Numbered from the stretch's first letter, positions 1 to 9,013 are shown. The stretch is DNA of 64,000 bases from Alcaligenaceae bacterium SAGV5 (GCA_009360345.1 SPDP01000003.1:558001-622000); one strand, 5' to 3'. Notes: generated by a model from the letters alone, not told the origin. Translations and numbers: made by a program.

Positions 1-40
1 AATCCGCAGGTCCCCTGTTCGAATCAGGGATGCGCCACCA
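1..40 (+). tRNA. tRNA 3' end, cut by the window edge (probably tRNA-Lys)
   Basis: The first 40 bases hold the 3' part of the anticodon arm, a variable loop, a T arm (CCCTG, TTCGAAT, CAGGG), the 3' acceptor strand ATGCGCC, discriminator A and an encoded CCA. The anticodon and 5' half lie outside the window. The AATCCGC after the anticodon and the A discriminator fit tRNA-Lys better than tRNA-Asn, which normally has G there. The identity is therefore an inference. Confidence 0.85.
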
Positions 41-49
41 GAATTCATG

Positions 50-80
50 CGGCCCGCAGCGATGCGGGCCGTTTTGTTTT
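50..80 (+). terminator. Rho-independent terminator of the tRNA transcript
   Basis: A 9-bp GC-rich stem (50-58 with 63-71) closed by a GCGA tetraloop is followed by GTTTTGTTTT. It begins ten bases after the tRNA CCA end and points away from it, a textbook intrinsic terminator. The kinase gene on the opposite strand ends just beyond it. Confidence 0.85.
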
Positions 81-104
81 CAGCGGCCGATGGCAGCCAC
101 GCCC

Positions 105-1946
105 TCACTCCGGCAACCGCGCCGGAAGCACCAGCAACAGCCTCGCGCCATCCTCTTCCATCGTGAACTCCACACGCCCGCCCAGCTCGCGAGCCCGGCG
201 CTGCATGTTGCGCAGCCCGTTCCCCGCGCCGGCCAGGCGTGGCCGGCCCCCATCGTTGGACACCCGCAGCGTCGCCATCCCGTCGCCGGTCGTACCGCCT
301 TCGATCGACAGCCGGCGCGCCGGGCCGTGCCGGATGGCGTTGGTCACGGCCTCCTGCAGGATGCGCAGCACGGACAGGGCGTTCTGGGGCGTGACGCCGG
401 TCACCGCCGGCAGTTTCTCGGTGGACCAGTGGAATGCGATGCCCAGGCGCCGCAATTGCGGTTCGAGCCGTTCGCGGAAGGCCGCCAGGGCCACGCCCAG
501 GTCGCCGTCGCCCAGGTCCAGGGAGTGGACCACCAGCCGGAGGTCGTCGAGCGCCGCGCGGGCCGCGCGTTCGATGGCCTGGCCGCCTTCCGGGTTGCGC
601 TCGGAAAGAGCGATGATCGCGACGAGGTGGCCGCTCATCCCGTCGTGCAGGTCCCGCATCAGGCGTTGCCGCTCCTGCTCGCGGACCATCTGGTTGGCGT
701 GGACTTTTTCTTTCTCGTGCGCCAGCCCCAGTTCCGCTTCCCGCGTCGCCAGTTTTTGCCGGAGCGTATCGTTGGCGTGGTCCAGGCTGTTGAGGCTGCG
801 GGCCAGCCGGCCCATCAGGATGACCATGATGGCCAGCAGCATCAAGGTGCGGGCGTACGAGGCGAGCAGGAAAGGATCGTCGTAGCGTCCGGTCACCACG
901 AGGACGTCGTGCACGCCGAACCAGGCCGTCAGCACGCAGGGCACCACCATGATGGCGGCATCCCAGTTCCTGTTCTGCGTGAACTGATGCGCCAGGATGC
1001 CGGCGGCGACGACATAGGCGGACAGCGTGATGCAGGCGCTCAGGAGCCCGATCACCGGAAAGGGGACCAGCCCGGTCTGCCCCAGGACCAGAAGGAACGC
1101 GGGAGCGGCGATGACGGCCGGCAGCAATTGCCTGGGGCGCCGCCGCCCCACGATCGCCAAGGCCATGCCGATCGCCATGAGGCCGACGGCGGACACGAGC
1201 GAGATAGACTGGAATTGTTCCAGGGTGCCCAGCGCGGCGTGCGGCGATTGGGTAAGAACGATCAGGATGCTGGTGATCGACATCGCGGCCAGCCATCCGA
1301 ATACCGGATCGTGCCGGCGCGCGGTCCAGATGCTGGCAATGCCTAGCGTCAGGGCGATGTGCAGGGCGAAGGTCATGGCACGGACTTCCTCGATCAGGAA
1401 GTTCGACAACTGGTACGCCGGCATGACCGCGGCGGCCGTCCCCACGCTGACCTGGGAAAGACGGCCCGGCAGCCACCCGATCTTGCGGGTCTGCCGCAGC
1501 AGGATTTCGTTGTCGCCGGCCTGGATCGCGCCGTCGGGAATCCGTGCCAGGAAGGAATAACCGCTGGTGGGCGCCGACCAGACGGTGTCCGGCGCCGCGT
1601 CGGCTCTGCGGCCGTTGACCCAGGCCTCGACGCGATGGCGCACGGCGGGGATGAACAGGAACATGGACTCGCCGGGCACATCCGGGACGTGGAAGGACAG
1701 GCGATAGCTGCCGGTCGTCAGTTCGTAGAGTGTCTCGGGCATCCAGTGATGCGGCAGCGAGACCGCCTGTTCCGGGCTTTCTCCTTCCTGAATGAAACGG
1801 GCGTCGGTGATTGCCAGCGTGCCCTGCGGCGGGGACGTATCCACGAGGTGGGGCAGTGCGCCGATCGCGGCCGTAATGGCGACCAGGAGAATCCAGGCGA
1901 TCAGTTTTCCCCACTCGTGCGAGCGGCACGCGCGTGTTCCCGTCAC
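105..1946 (-). CDS. NarX/DesK-type membrane sensor histidine kinase
   Basis: Sensor kinase of 613 residues that should phosphorylate the response regulator encoded just upstream. It has one N-terminal membrane helix, an extracytoplasmic sensing region of about 180 residues, a cluster of helices at roughly 190-400 (7TMR-DISM-like layout), a coiled coil, then a HisKA_3 dimerisation motif with the phospho-accepting His in LHDGMSGHL (about residue 430). The ATPase domain shows an N-box EAVTNAIRHG and a G-rich GNGLRNM. The open frame runs back through the regulator gene, but the likely start is a GTG whose GTGA overlaps the regulator's stop codon, implying translational coupling. The neighbouring divergent sulfatase operon is the obvious candidate target. 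The signal is unknown. Confidence 0.85.
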   Translation of the reverse strand: MTGTRACRSHEWGKLIAWILLVAITAAIGALPHLVDTSPPQGTLAITDARFIQEGESPEQAVSLPHHWMPETLYELTTGSYRLSFHVPDVPGESMFLFIPAVRHRVEAWVNGRRADAAPDTVWSAPTSGYSFLARIPDGAIQAGDNEILLRQTRKIGWLPGRLSQVSVGTAAAVMPAYQLSNFLIEEVRAMTFALHIALTLGIASIWTARRHDPVFGWLAAMSITSILIVLTQSPHAALGTLEQFQSISLVSAVGLMAIGMALAIVGRRRPRQLLPAVIAAPAFLLVLGQTGLVPFPVIGLLSACITLSAYVVAAGILAHQFTQNRNWDAAIMVVPCVLTAWFGVHDVLVVTGRYDDPFLLASYARTLMLLAIMVILMGRLARSLNSLDHANDTLRQKLATREAELGLAHEKEKVHANQMVREQERQRLMRDLHDGMSGHLVAIIALSERNPEGGQAIERAARAALDDLRLVVHSLDLGDGDLGVALAAFRERLEPQLRRLGIAFHWSTEKLPAVTGVTPQNALSVLRILQEAVTNAIRHGPARRLSIEGGTTGDGMATLRVSNDGGRPRLAGAGNGLRNMQRRARELGGRVEFTMEEDGARLLLVLPARLPE

Positions 1947-2611
1947 AGCTTGATGAGCCCGAGTCTCGACGCCTCGAACACGGCCTCGGAACGGTTGGTG
2001 GCTTGCAGCTTGCGGTAGATGTTGCGGATGTGGACCGGGACGGTCTGGCGGGAAATGGCAAGCTTGTCGGCCAGCTCGCCATAGGTGAAGCCCTTGGCGA
2101 TGCCCCACAGGATGTCCATCTCGCGTTCGGTCAGGGAGGGCTTGTCCGCTGCGTTCTCCGTGTTGCTGGCAACCTGCCCCTGCTCGGCCAGGCGGCGAAC
2201 CAGGACGCGCGCAATGCGCGAGGAAATGGGCGAACGGCCGGCCATGACGTCCCGGATCGCGTCGAGCAGGTCGATGGAGTCGGCGTCCTTGAGCAGGTAG
2301 CCGGCCGCGCCCGCTTCGATCGCGTCGAGGACGGAGCGCTCGTCCGCCAGGATGGAAATGACCATGGCTTCGGCCTTGGGCTGCCGCTTGGCCAGGAACC
2401 GGATGGCGTCGATGCCGCTGCCGTCCGGCAGGTTGATGTCGGTGATCAGGAGGTCGATCTCGTTGGCCCCGATGGCGATCAGGGTTTCCTCGAGGTTGGC
2501 GCAAGCCGCGCACAGGTCCGCTTCGGGCCATTCGCCGATGATGCGGGCGAGGCGCTCGCGGATGGGCCCATCGTCTTCGGTCAGCAGAATCCTGAGCGGA
2601 CCCGTCGTCAT
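1943..2611 (-). CDS. NarL/LuxR-family response regulator
   Basis: Response regulator of 222 residues. The receiver domain (about 5-125) has the acidic pair near residues 13-14, phospho-acceptor Asp58 in LLITDINLPDG and the conserved Lys in GYLLKDADS. The C-terminal LuxR-type helix-turn-helix begins at LTEREMDILWGIAKG and continues through the recognition helix near ISRQTVPVHI. I chose the ATG at 2611 because AGGAG lies 8 bases upstream; an earlier in-frame start would add 16 residues before the receiver fold. First gene of a two-gene operon with the kinase, divergent from the sulfatase operon. An 18-bp palindrome lies between them and could be its target. Confidence 0.9.
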   Translation of the reverse strand: MTTGPLRILLTEDDGPIRERLARIIGEWPEADLCAACANLEETLIAIGANEIDLLITDINLPDGSGIDAIRFLAKRQPKAEAMVISILADERSVLDAIEAGAAGYLLKDADSIDLLDAIRDVMAGRSPISSRIARVLVRRLAEQGQVASNTENAADKPSLTEREMDILWGIAKGFTYGELADKLAISRQTVPVHIRNIYRKLQATNRSEAVFEASRLGLIKL

Positions 2612-2713
2612 TGCAGATCTCCTGGCCGCACTCCTGCCGCGGCCGTCCCATCGGCCCATGGCGAGTGCGCATTTCTTGAGTGAGCAAGTATCGCAGAGAG
2701 CGCCGGGCCGACC

Positions 2714-2731
2714 ATACCATGTACATGGTAT
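2714..2731. promoter_or_regulatory. 18-bp perfect palindrome between the two-component and sulfatase operons
   Basis: ATACCATGTACATGGTAT is a perfect inverted repeat of two 9-bp arms without spacer. It sits in the 195-bp divergent region, about 75 bases before the sulfatase start and 100 before the regulator start. Position and symmetry suggest an operator for a dimeric regulator, possibly the adjacent NarL-type protein. That link is inference. Confidence 0.55.
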
Positions 2732-2806
2732 TCAACCGGCGCCCCAGGCATGACTAAGATGCGCCCATCGCGGGCGATCGGCTGCGCGAGCCCAGGGGGA
2801 ATACCA

Positions 2807-4990
2807 ATGAAAACACATATCCAGCGCCTGGTGGCGGTGGGCGCCGCGGCCGCCATGGGGCTGGCCGCCTGCGGCGGCGGGTCGTCCGGCAGCGGGGACG
2901 GCCAGGCCGAAGGGCCCGCCGAGAATCCACCCAATATCCTGTTCGTGGTGATGGACGACGTGGGCATCGATCAGATGGCCGCCTTCGGCTATGGCGGCGC
3001 CACCGCGCCCAGCATGCCCAACATCGGCGCGGTGGCCGCGGCCGGCGTGCGCTTCCGCAATACCTGGTCGATGCCGGAATGCTCGCCGGGCCGCGCCGCC
3101 TTCTTCCTGGGCCGTTATCCGACCCGCACCCGCATCTATCAGGCCATCGGGCCCAACGATCTGGCCAATTCACAGGTGTCGCCATATGAAGTGACGGTGC
3201 CCAAGCTGCTCAAGCGGGCCAACTACGAAAGCGCGATGTTCGGCAAGTTCCACCTGGCCGGCCCCGAGAACAACGAGGCCGGCAACGCCACGCCCAGCGT
3301 GCTGGGCTGGGATCATTTCCACGGCTGGATCGGCGGGCTGCCGGGGTCGATCGACTCGACGGCCGGCGGCATCGCGACCGAGAAGACCTATGCCTGCGGC
3401 TTCGTGCCGGGCAAGGCCGCCGGCGGCACGGACACGGGGGCCTGCTACCAGGCCGACAACAGCTGCACGACGATCAGCCGCACCTCGCCCTCGCAGGATG
3501 CGGCCGGCCTGCAATGCCTGTCCGCGGGCGGCATCTTCGTGCCCGACCAGAGCTGCGGCAAGGCGCCCGCCACGCTGAATTTCGAACGCGAGAACGCCTA
3601 CTACGTCTCGCCGCTGGTGATCATCGACGATGGCAAGGTCACCGAGGTCCCGCTGAGCGATCCGCGTTCGCGCGGCTACCGCACGCGCATCGAGACCGAT
3701 GCCGCCATCGACTGGATCAAGTCGCGCCCGTCGTCGCGGCCGTGGATGGCCACCGTCAGCTACAGCGCGGCCCACACGCCCTGGCAGCAGCCGCCCCGCG
3801 GCTTGGTGCCGGCCAGCGGCAACGCCGTGGCCGACGGCTGGGACTGCAACGGTTCGCTCACGGGCCGCCTCATCCAGGACCAGATGACCGAGGCCATGGA
3901 CTCCGAGTTCGGCCGCCTGCTGGTGGAAACCGGGCTGGCGCGCCGCGGCGACGACGGCCGGTTGCAGTACGACCCGAAGGCCGCCAACACGGTGATCGTG
4001 ATCGTCGGCGACAACGGTTCGCTGGGCTCGGCGGTCAAGCTGCCGTTCAGCGGGTCGCAGGCCAAGGGGACGGCCTACCAGACCGGCGTCTGGGATCCGC
4101 TCATCATCGCCGGCCCGCAGGTCGCGCAGCCCGACCGCGAAGTCGATCACATGGTCAACATGGTGGATCTGTTCCAGTTCTTCGGCGAGGTGGCGGGCAT
4201 TGACGCGCACGCGGCGGTGCCGCGCACGATCGACTCGGTGGCCATCCTGCCCTATCTGACCCACCCCGACCAGCCCAGCCTGCGCACCGTCAATTTCACC
4301 ATCGGCGGCTACAACCAGCAGGCCGATGGCGGACGCAACGGCGCATGCGTGATCAACACGAGTTGCACCCAGATCCCTGTTTCCAAGAGCGTGTGCGAAG
4401 ACAACCAGGGCACATGGTGGGGCGCGGGCTACGACGATCCCTCGGTGGTTCCCAATGGCGGCGCCGGCTATGGCTCGTGCTGGAGCGTCAACCAGGCGCT
4501 CTACAAGGCCGACCGCGACCAGCTCGAAATCCTGCCCGAGATTTCGGCCGCGATCCGCGACGACCGCTACAAGCTGGTCCGCAACACTCGCCAGGCCTAC
4601 GACAGTGCCAGTGACAGCGGCACCTCGGTCGTTACCGAGGAGCTGTACGAGGTCGACCAGGCCGTACCCACGCCGCTGCTGGACACGCCTGACCGCGACC
4701 TGCTGGTGGCCCCGACCGCTGAAGTCAACGCCGCCTACGCCAACCTGCGCGCCAAGCTCGACGAGATGCTCGCCGCCGATCCGGACTGCCCGGGCGACGG
4801 CAATCGCGACGGCGTGGTCGATGCCGAGGATCTCTCCAACTGGAGCCGGCTGGCGCGGGACTGGGGCTTGTCCAGCGTCTACGACTTCGTGATCGCCAAC
4901 GTGCTGGATGGGCGCACGAACGACGCCGACGGCCAGATCGTGCGGAACAACCTGGGCAAGACCTGCCCCAAGAGCCATGGCATCTACTGA
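2807..4990 (+). CDS. Lipoprotein sulfatase with C-terminal dockerin-like module
   Basis: Sulfatase of 727 residues expected to hydrolyse a sulfate ester outside the cytoplasm; substrate unknown. A Sec lipoprotein signal ends in the lipobox LAAC (Cys22). The metal-binding start NILFVVMDD is followed by the formylglycine motif C92-S-P-G-R; the fourth position is Gly instead of the usual Ser/Ala/Thr. VGDNG near residue 405 supplies further metal ligands. A Cys-rich insertion follows the catalytic core. Residues about 660-725 carry two Ca-binding-loop-like repeats (the first is DGNRDGVVDAEDL), resembling a dockerin duplication. The ATG at 2807 has AGGGGGA upstream. Its 3' end overlaps the formylglycine-generating enzyme gene by 14 bases, and the third gene is a paralogous sulfatase. 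Confidence 0.88.
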   Translation: MKTHIQRLVAVGAAAAMGLAACGGGSSGSGDGQAEGPAENPPNILFVVMDDVGIDQMAAFGYGGATAPSMPNIGAVAAAGVRFRNTWSMPECSPGRAAFFLGRYPTRTRIYQAIGPNDLANSQVSPYEVTVPKLLKRANYESAMFGKFHLAGPENNEAGNATPSVLGWDHFHGWIGGLPGSIDSTAGGIATEKTYACGFVPGKAAGGTDTGACYQADNSCTTISRTSPSQDAAGLQCLSAGGIFVPDQSCGKAPATLNFERENAYYVSPLVIIDDGKVTEVPLSDPRSRGYRTRIETDAAIDWIKSRPSSRPWMATVSYSAAHTPWQQPPRGLVPASGNAVADGWDCNGSLTGRLIQDQMTEAMDSEFGRLLVETGLARRGDDGRLQYDPKAANTVIVIVGDNGSLGSAVKLPFSGSQAKGTAYQTGVWDPLIIAGPQVAQPDREVDHMVNMVDLFQFFGEVAGIDAHAAVPRTIDSVAILPYLTHPDQPSLRTVNFTIGGYNQQADGGRNGACVINTSCTQIPVSKSVCEDNQGTWWGAGYDDPSVVPNGGAGYGSCWSVNQALYKADRDQLEILPEISAAIRDDRYKLVRNTRQAYDSASDSGTSVVTEELYEVDQAVPTPLLDTPDRDLLVAPTAEVNAAYANLRAKLDEMLAADPDCPGDGNRDGVVDAEDLSNWSRLARDWGLSSVYDFVIANVLDGRTNDADGQIVRNNLGKTCPKSHGIY

Positions 4991-6098
4991 CCCCAAGAAC
5001 GGCCGCCGGCGCCTGCTGGCCGGCGGGCTGGCCCTGGCGGCCGCCGGCACCGGCGCCGCCGGAGTCATGGGCTGGCAGGCCTGGCGCAGCCGCCCCGCGC
5101 ACAAGCCGCGCATCCTGCTTGGCGATGGCGTCAAGACGCCCAAGGACATGGCCTGGGTGGCGGGCGGCGCGTTCCTGATGGGCAGCGATCACAAGCTGGC
5201 CTATCCCAACGAGCGTCCGACGCACGAGGTGCGCGTGCCGGGTTTCTGGATGGACGTCACGCACGTCACCAACGACCAGTTCGCGCGCTTCGTCCAGGAA
5301 ACCGGCTACGTCACCACCGCGGAACAGAAGCCGGACTGGGAAAGCGTGCGCGTGCAACTGCCGCCCGGTACGCCGCGCCCGCCCGCCGATGTGCTGGTGC
5401 CGGGGGCCATGGTGTTCGTCGGCACCGATATGCCGGTGCGCCTGGACGATTACTCCCGCTGGTGGCGCTACGTTCCGGGCGCGGACTGGCGCCATCCCCA
5501 GGGGCCGGGCAGTTCCATCGAGGGCAAGGGCGGCCACCCGGTGGTCCAGGTCAGCCATCCCGACGCGCTGGCCTATGCCAGGTGGGCGGGCAAGCGCCTG
5601 CCCACCGAGGCCGAATGGGAGTTCGCCGCGCGCGGCGGCCTGGAGCAGGCCACCTATGGCTGGGGCGACGAGCCGCTGGTGGACGGCGCGCGCCAGGCCA
5701 ACTACTGGGACGTGCGCGAGCGCCGTTTCCCCGTGGTCAGCCCGCGCGCGGGCGGGGCGGCCGGCACGGTCGAGGCCGGCACCTTTCCGGCCAATGGCTA
5801 CGGCCTGCTGGACATGACCGGCAACGCCTGGCAGTGGGTGGCCGACTGGTATCGCGCCGACTACTTCGCGCAGCAGGCCAGGCTGCGGGCCCACCCCATC
5901 GACAACCCCCAGGGGCCTGCCGATTCCTATGACCCCGGCGAGCCTGGCGTTCCGCTCGATGCGCCCAAGCGGGTCATCCGCGGCGGCTCGTTCCTGTGCA
6001 ACGAAGACTACTGCCTGTCGTACCGGCCCAGCGCCCGGCGCGGCTCGGACCCCTACAGCCCCATGTCCCACCTGGGATTCCGGCTGGTCAGGACTTGA
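4977..6098 (+). CDS. Formylglycine-generating enzyme (SUMF1/EgtB fold), predicted exported
   Basis: Protein of 373 residues that should oxidise the sulfatase active-site Cys to formylglycine. The FGE-sulfatase domain starts at MAWVAGGAFLMGS. It has the family signatures LPTEAEWEFAARGG, GNAWQWVADW and RVIRGGSFLCNEDYC, with the two catalytic cysteines at 341 and 346, spaced as in characterised FGEs. The N-terminus has RRRLLAGG followed by a hydrophobic stretch, a Tat-like signal or membrane anchor with no clear cleavage site. Most studied bacterial FGEs are cytosolic. The gene lies between its two presumed substrates, overlapping the first by 14 bases and ending 14 bases before the second. Confidence 0.9.
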   Translation: MASTDPKNGRRRLLAGGLALAAAGTGAAGVMGWQAWRSRPAHKPRILLGDGVKTPKDMAWVAGGAFLMGSDHKLAYPNERPTHEVRVPGFWMDVTHVTNDQFARFVQETGYVTTAEQKPDWESVRVQLPPGTPRPPADVLVPGAMVFVGTDMPVRLDDYSRWWRYVPGADWRHPQGPGSSIEGKGGHPVVQVSHPDALAYARWAGKRLPTEAEWEFAARGGLEQATYGWGDEPLVDGARQANYWDVRERRFPVVSPRAGGAAGTVEAGTFPANGYGLLDMTGNAWQWVADWYRADYFAQQARLRAHPIDNPQGPADSYDPGEPGVPLDAPKRVIRGGSFLCNEDYCLSYRPSARRGSDPYSPMSHLGFRLVRT

Positions 6099-6112
6099 AA
6101 GGGAGAACAAAC

Positions 6113-8455
6113 ATGAAAAAGATACCGCGCGGCAAACCGATCATCCTGTGCGCGGCGGCCGCGGCCGCATCCGCGCTGCTGCTGTCGAGCTGCTCGGACG
6201 ATAGCGGCGCCAAGCCTTCGCCGCAGGCGGAGCAAAAGCCCAATATCCTGTTCATCGTGATCGACGACTTCGGCCTCGACCAACTGACCTCCTACGGCTA
6301 CGGCGGCGCGGTGCCGCCCAAGACGCCCAACCTGACCGCCATCGCCAAGGCCGGTCTGCAATTCCGCAACGCCTGGGCCATGCCCACCTGCACCCCCACC
6401 CGCGCCACCTATTTCACGGGCCGCTATCCGTCCAGCACCAACATCCTGAACGCGGTGGTGTCCACCGACCTGGCCAATTCCGAGATATCGCCCTACGAGG
6501 TCACGCTGCCCAAGCTCCTGCGCACCCAGGGCTATACCAGCGCGCTGATCGGCAAGATGCACCTGACCGGCTCCGACCTGGGCACGGCCGCCAACCTGCC
6601 CTACGGCCACCAGACCATGTGGAAGCTGGGGTGGGACTACTTCGACGGCTATCTGGACGGCGCGCCCTATCCGATCGACACGCGGGCGGGCCTGGCCACC
6701 GTGGCCGAAGGCACCCACAAGTGCGGCTTCGTGTCGAACACGACGATGGATCCGGTCAATGGCGCCGATGGCGGCGCGTGCTATTTCGCCACGGGCAGTT
6801 GCGAGTCCATCGCCCGCGGCAGCGACATCGTCACGCCGGGCCGCAGTTGCATGGAGCGCGGCGGGATCTTCGATCCCGGCCAATCCTGCCAGACCGCCCG
6901 GCCCGGCTACATCGACTTCAGCGCGCAGAACGGCTACTACACCGGCGAGTTCATCCAGAGCTGGGCCGATGGCCGTTCGCGCAAGGTCACGGCCACCGAC
7001 CCGTCCGCGCGCGGCTACCGCAGCACCATGGAGACCGACCGCGCCGTGGCCTGGGCCAAGGGGCAGTCCAAGGACACGCCCTGGATGATGTCGGTCGGCT
7101 ATTCCGCCATCCATGCGCCGCTGCAAGTGCCGCCCCTGTCGCTGGTGTCGGAATCGACCCCGGGCCGCAACGACAACCTGCTGTGCTCGCCGGCCAGCGA
7201 CATCGAAGGCGCCCCGGGCCAGATCACGGCCCTGGTCGATGACCACATCGTCACCAACCTGATGGTGGAGGCCATGGACAAGGAGATCGGCCGCCTGCTG
7301 GTGGAACTGGGCCTGGCCACCTGGAACGATGACGGCACCTTGAACTACCAGCCGGAGAAAACCAATACGATGGTGGTCGTCACGGGCGACAACGGCACCT
7401 ACGTCAACAGCGTGAAGTTCACCGCGCCGGGCCGCTTCGATCCCACCCGCGCCAAGGGTTTCCCGTATCAGACCGGCGTGTCGGTGCCGCTGCTGGTGGC
7501 CGGACCCATCGTGAAGGAACCGGGCCGGGAAGTCCCGCACCAGGTCAGCTCGCCCGACCTGTACCAGTTGTTCGCGGAAATCGCCGGGGCCGACGTCAAG
7601 GCCAACGTACCGGCCAATCGCCCGGTGGATGGCCAGCCCATGCTGGCCTACCTGAACAACACCGGCCAAGGCGCCATCCGCGCCCTGAACTTCTCCGAGA
7701 TGGGGACCAACTTCACCAACCCGGCCACGGACATCACGCCCCAGCCCTGCGTGGTGGAGGGCGCCCAGGTCTGCTTCACCATCTTCCCGAACAAGGCTCT
7801 GTGCGAAGACCAGAGCGGCGTCTGGTATGGCGCCGACTCCGGGCTGGCGGGCGTGCCCGCGGAAGGCTTCAGCCAATGCGGCCAGGTGCTGTCCTACCGC
7901 AAGGCCCTGGAGGCGGACGACCCCGTGGACATCCTGCCCGATTCGCAGAAGGCCGTCAGCGACGGCAGCTACAAGCTGGTGCGCCTGAACCGCAAGGCCT
8001 ACACGATGGATACCGCCAATCCGGTCAACTCGGCGTACGTGGAAAACAAGAACACCGACGAGCTCTACCGGATCGACATGGCGGTTCCCAACCCCACGCT
8101 GGATCGCAGCGGCAGCGCCATCGCCACGGGTTCGCCCACCATCACCGCCGCGTTGGATGGCGAGGCGCAGCAGGCCTATGCCACGCTCAAGGCAGAAATG
8201 GACAAGCGGGACCGGGTGGCGGACTACAACTACAACTACGATACGCAGAACTGCCCGGGCGACGGCAACCGCGACGGGGTGGTCGACCAGAAGGACCTGG
8301 ACAACTGGACCGAACTCAGCCGGTTGAACCTGCACGAGGGCGTCGCCCAGTCCAGCTGGTACGACTTCAACCATGATGGCAAGACCGACGACGCGGATCG
8401 CGCCATCATCCAGGCCAACATGGGCAAGGCCTGCAAGCCCGGTGTCGCCGGTTGA
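6113..8455 (+). CDS. Second lipoprotein sulfatase with C-terminal dockerin-like module
   Basis: Paralogue of the sulfatase at 2807, 780 residues. The lipoprotein signal ends at LSSC (Cys27). NILFIVIDD begins the sulfatase fold, C93-T-P-T-R is the formylglycine motif and VTGDNG supplies metal ligands. It keeps the same Cys-rich insertions, for example CEDQSGVWYGAD, as its sister. The C-terminus has two clear Ca-loop repeats, DGNRDGVVDQKDL and DFNHDGKTDDAD, ending in ANMGKAC. The ATG at 6113 is preceded by GGGAGA. Last gene of the sulfatase/FGE operon. The two sulfatases diverge throughout, so they probably differ in substrate. Confidence 0.9.
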   Translation: MKKIPRGKPIILCAAAAAASALLLSSCSDDSGAKPSPQAEQKPNILFIVIDDFGLDQLTSYGYGGAVPPKTPNLTAIAKAGLQFRNAWAMPTCTPTRATYFTGRYPSSTNILNAVVSTDLANSEISPYEVTLPKLLRTQGYTSALIGKMHLTGSDLGTAANLPYGHQTMWKLGWDYFDGYLDGAPYPIDTRAGLATVAEGTHKCGFVSNTTMDPVNGADGGACYFATGSCESIARGSDIVTPGRSCMERGGIFDPGQSCQTARPGYIDFSAQNGYYTGEFIQSWADGRSRKVTATDPSARGYRSTMETDRAVAWAKGQSKDTPWMMSVGYSAIHAPLQVPPLSLVSESTPGRNDNLLCSPASDIEGAPGQITALVDDHIVTNLMVEAMDKEIGRLLVELGLATWNDDGTLNYQPEKTNTMVVVTGDNGTYVNSVKFTAPGRFDPTRAKGFPYQTGVSVPLLVAGPIVKEPGREVPHQVSSPDLYQLFAEIAGADVKANVPANRPVDGQPMLAYLNNTGQGAIRALNFSEMGTNFTNPATDITPQPCVVEGAQVCFTIFPNKALCEDQSGVWYGADSGLAGVPAEGFSQCGQVLSYRKALEADDPVDILPDSQKAVSDGSYKLVRLNRKAYTMDTANPVNSAYVENKNTDELYRIDMAVPNPTLDRSGSAIATGSPTITAALDGEAQQAYATLKAEMDKRDRVADYNYNYDTQNCPGDGNRDGVVDQKDLDNWTELSRLNLHEGVAQSSWYDFNHDGKTDDADRAIIQANMGKACKPGVAG

Positions 8456-8503
8456 CGGGGAGGCCAATTGACGGGGCGGACCGGATGGCCGCGAGGCGTC
8501 GGG

Positions 8504-8887
8504 TCAGACCGTCCTCAGCCATCTTCCACGATTCTTGCGCTGCTGGCTGGCCAGCGGCGGCAGGTCGAAGAGACCGTCCTCGTCGAACGATGATTCGTGC
8601 GGCGTCCTGATCAGCCCGGCCAGCTTGTAGGGCGGATGGGGCAGCGGCTCGAAGCGCCGGCCCGTGCGGACCAGCCGGTTCATCTTGTCGGCGTTGTACA
8701 GGCGCCAGCCGGGCGGGTCGCCCGAGCGGCCGTCGAGTTGCCAGGCGATCACGATCAGGGTGCCGTCGGTGGTGGCGCCCAGGCAGTGGGGATGGGCGAC
8801 GCGCGTGGCGCCGTGGTAGTGGAACTGGAGTTCGGACCGGACGGCAATGGCGGCGGACAAGAGGGTGGAGCGGGTTTCGTTGTGCAT
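8504..8887 (-). CDS. Small WYL-domain-like protein
   Basis: Protein of 127 residues. The middle (FHYHGATRVAHPHCLG, then GWRLYNADKMNRLV) resembles the ligand-sensing WYL fold found in transcription regulators, but there is no DNA-binding domain, so it is either a stand-alone WYL protein or a remnant. The ATG at 8887 was chosen because the upstream part of the open frame has no recognisable similarity and runs into the hairpin after phoD. The domain call is from motif resemblance only. Confidence 0.6.
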   Translation of the reverse strand: MHNETRSTLLSAAIAVRSELQFHYHGATRVAHPHCLGATTDGTLIVIAWQLDGRSGDPPGWRLYNADKMNRLVRTGRRFEPLPHPPYKLAGLIRTPHESSFDEDGLFDLPPLASQQRKNRGRWLRTV

Positions 8888-9013
8888 CGCAGCTCGGGGA
8901 ATCCTGATGGATTCCCTTGATGGTAGCGCCTGAAAAACCGGATCGCCAGAAAAATGTTGCGATGCACAAATGCGGGTCGAAACGCACCGGAACGGCGCGC
9001 GCGGGGCCCCGTT

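Noticed and set aside
105..2735. A single 876-codon minus-strand frame that might suggest a hybrid kinase-regulator fusion.
   Set aside because: The upstream third is an out-of-frame reading of the response regulator gene with low-complexity Arg/Pro/Gly content. Recognisable kinase sequence begins at the GTG overlapping the regulator stop.
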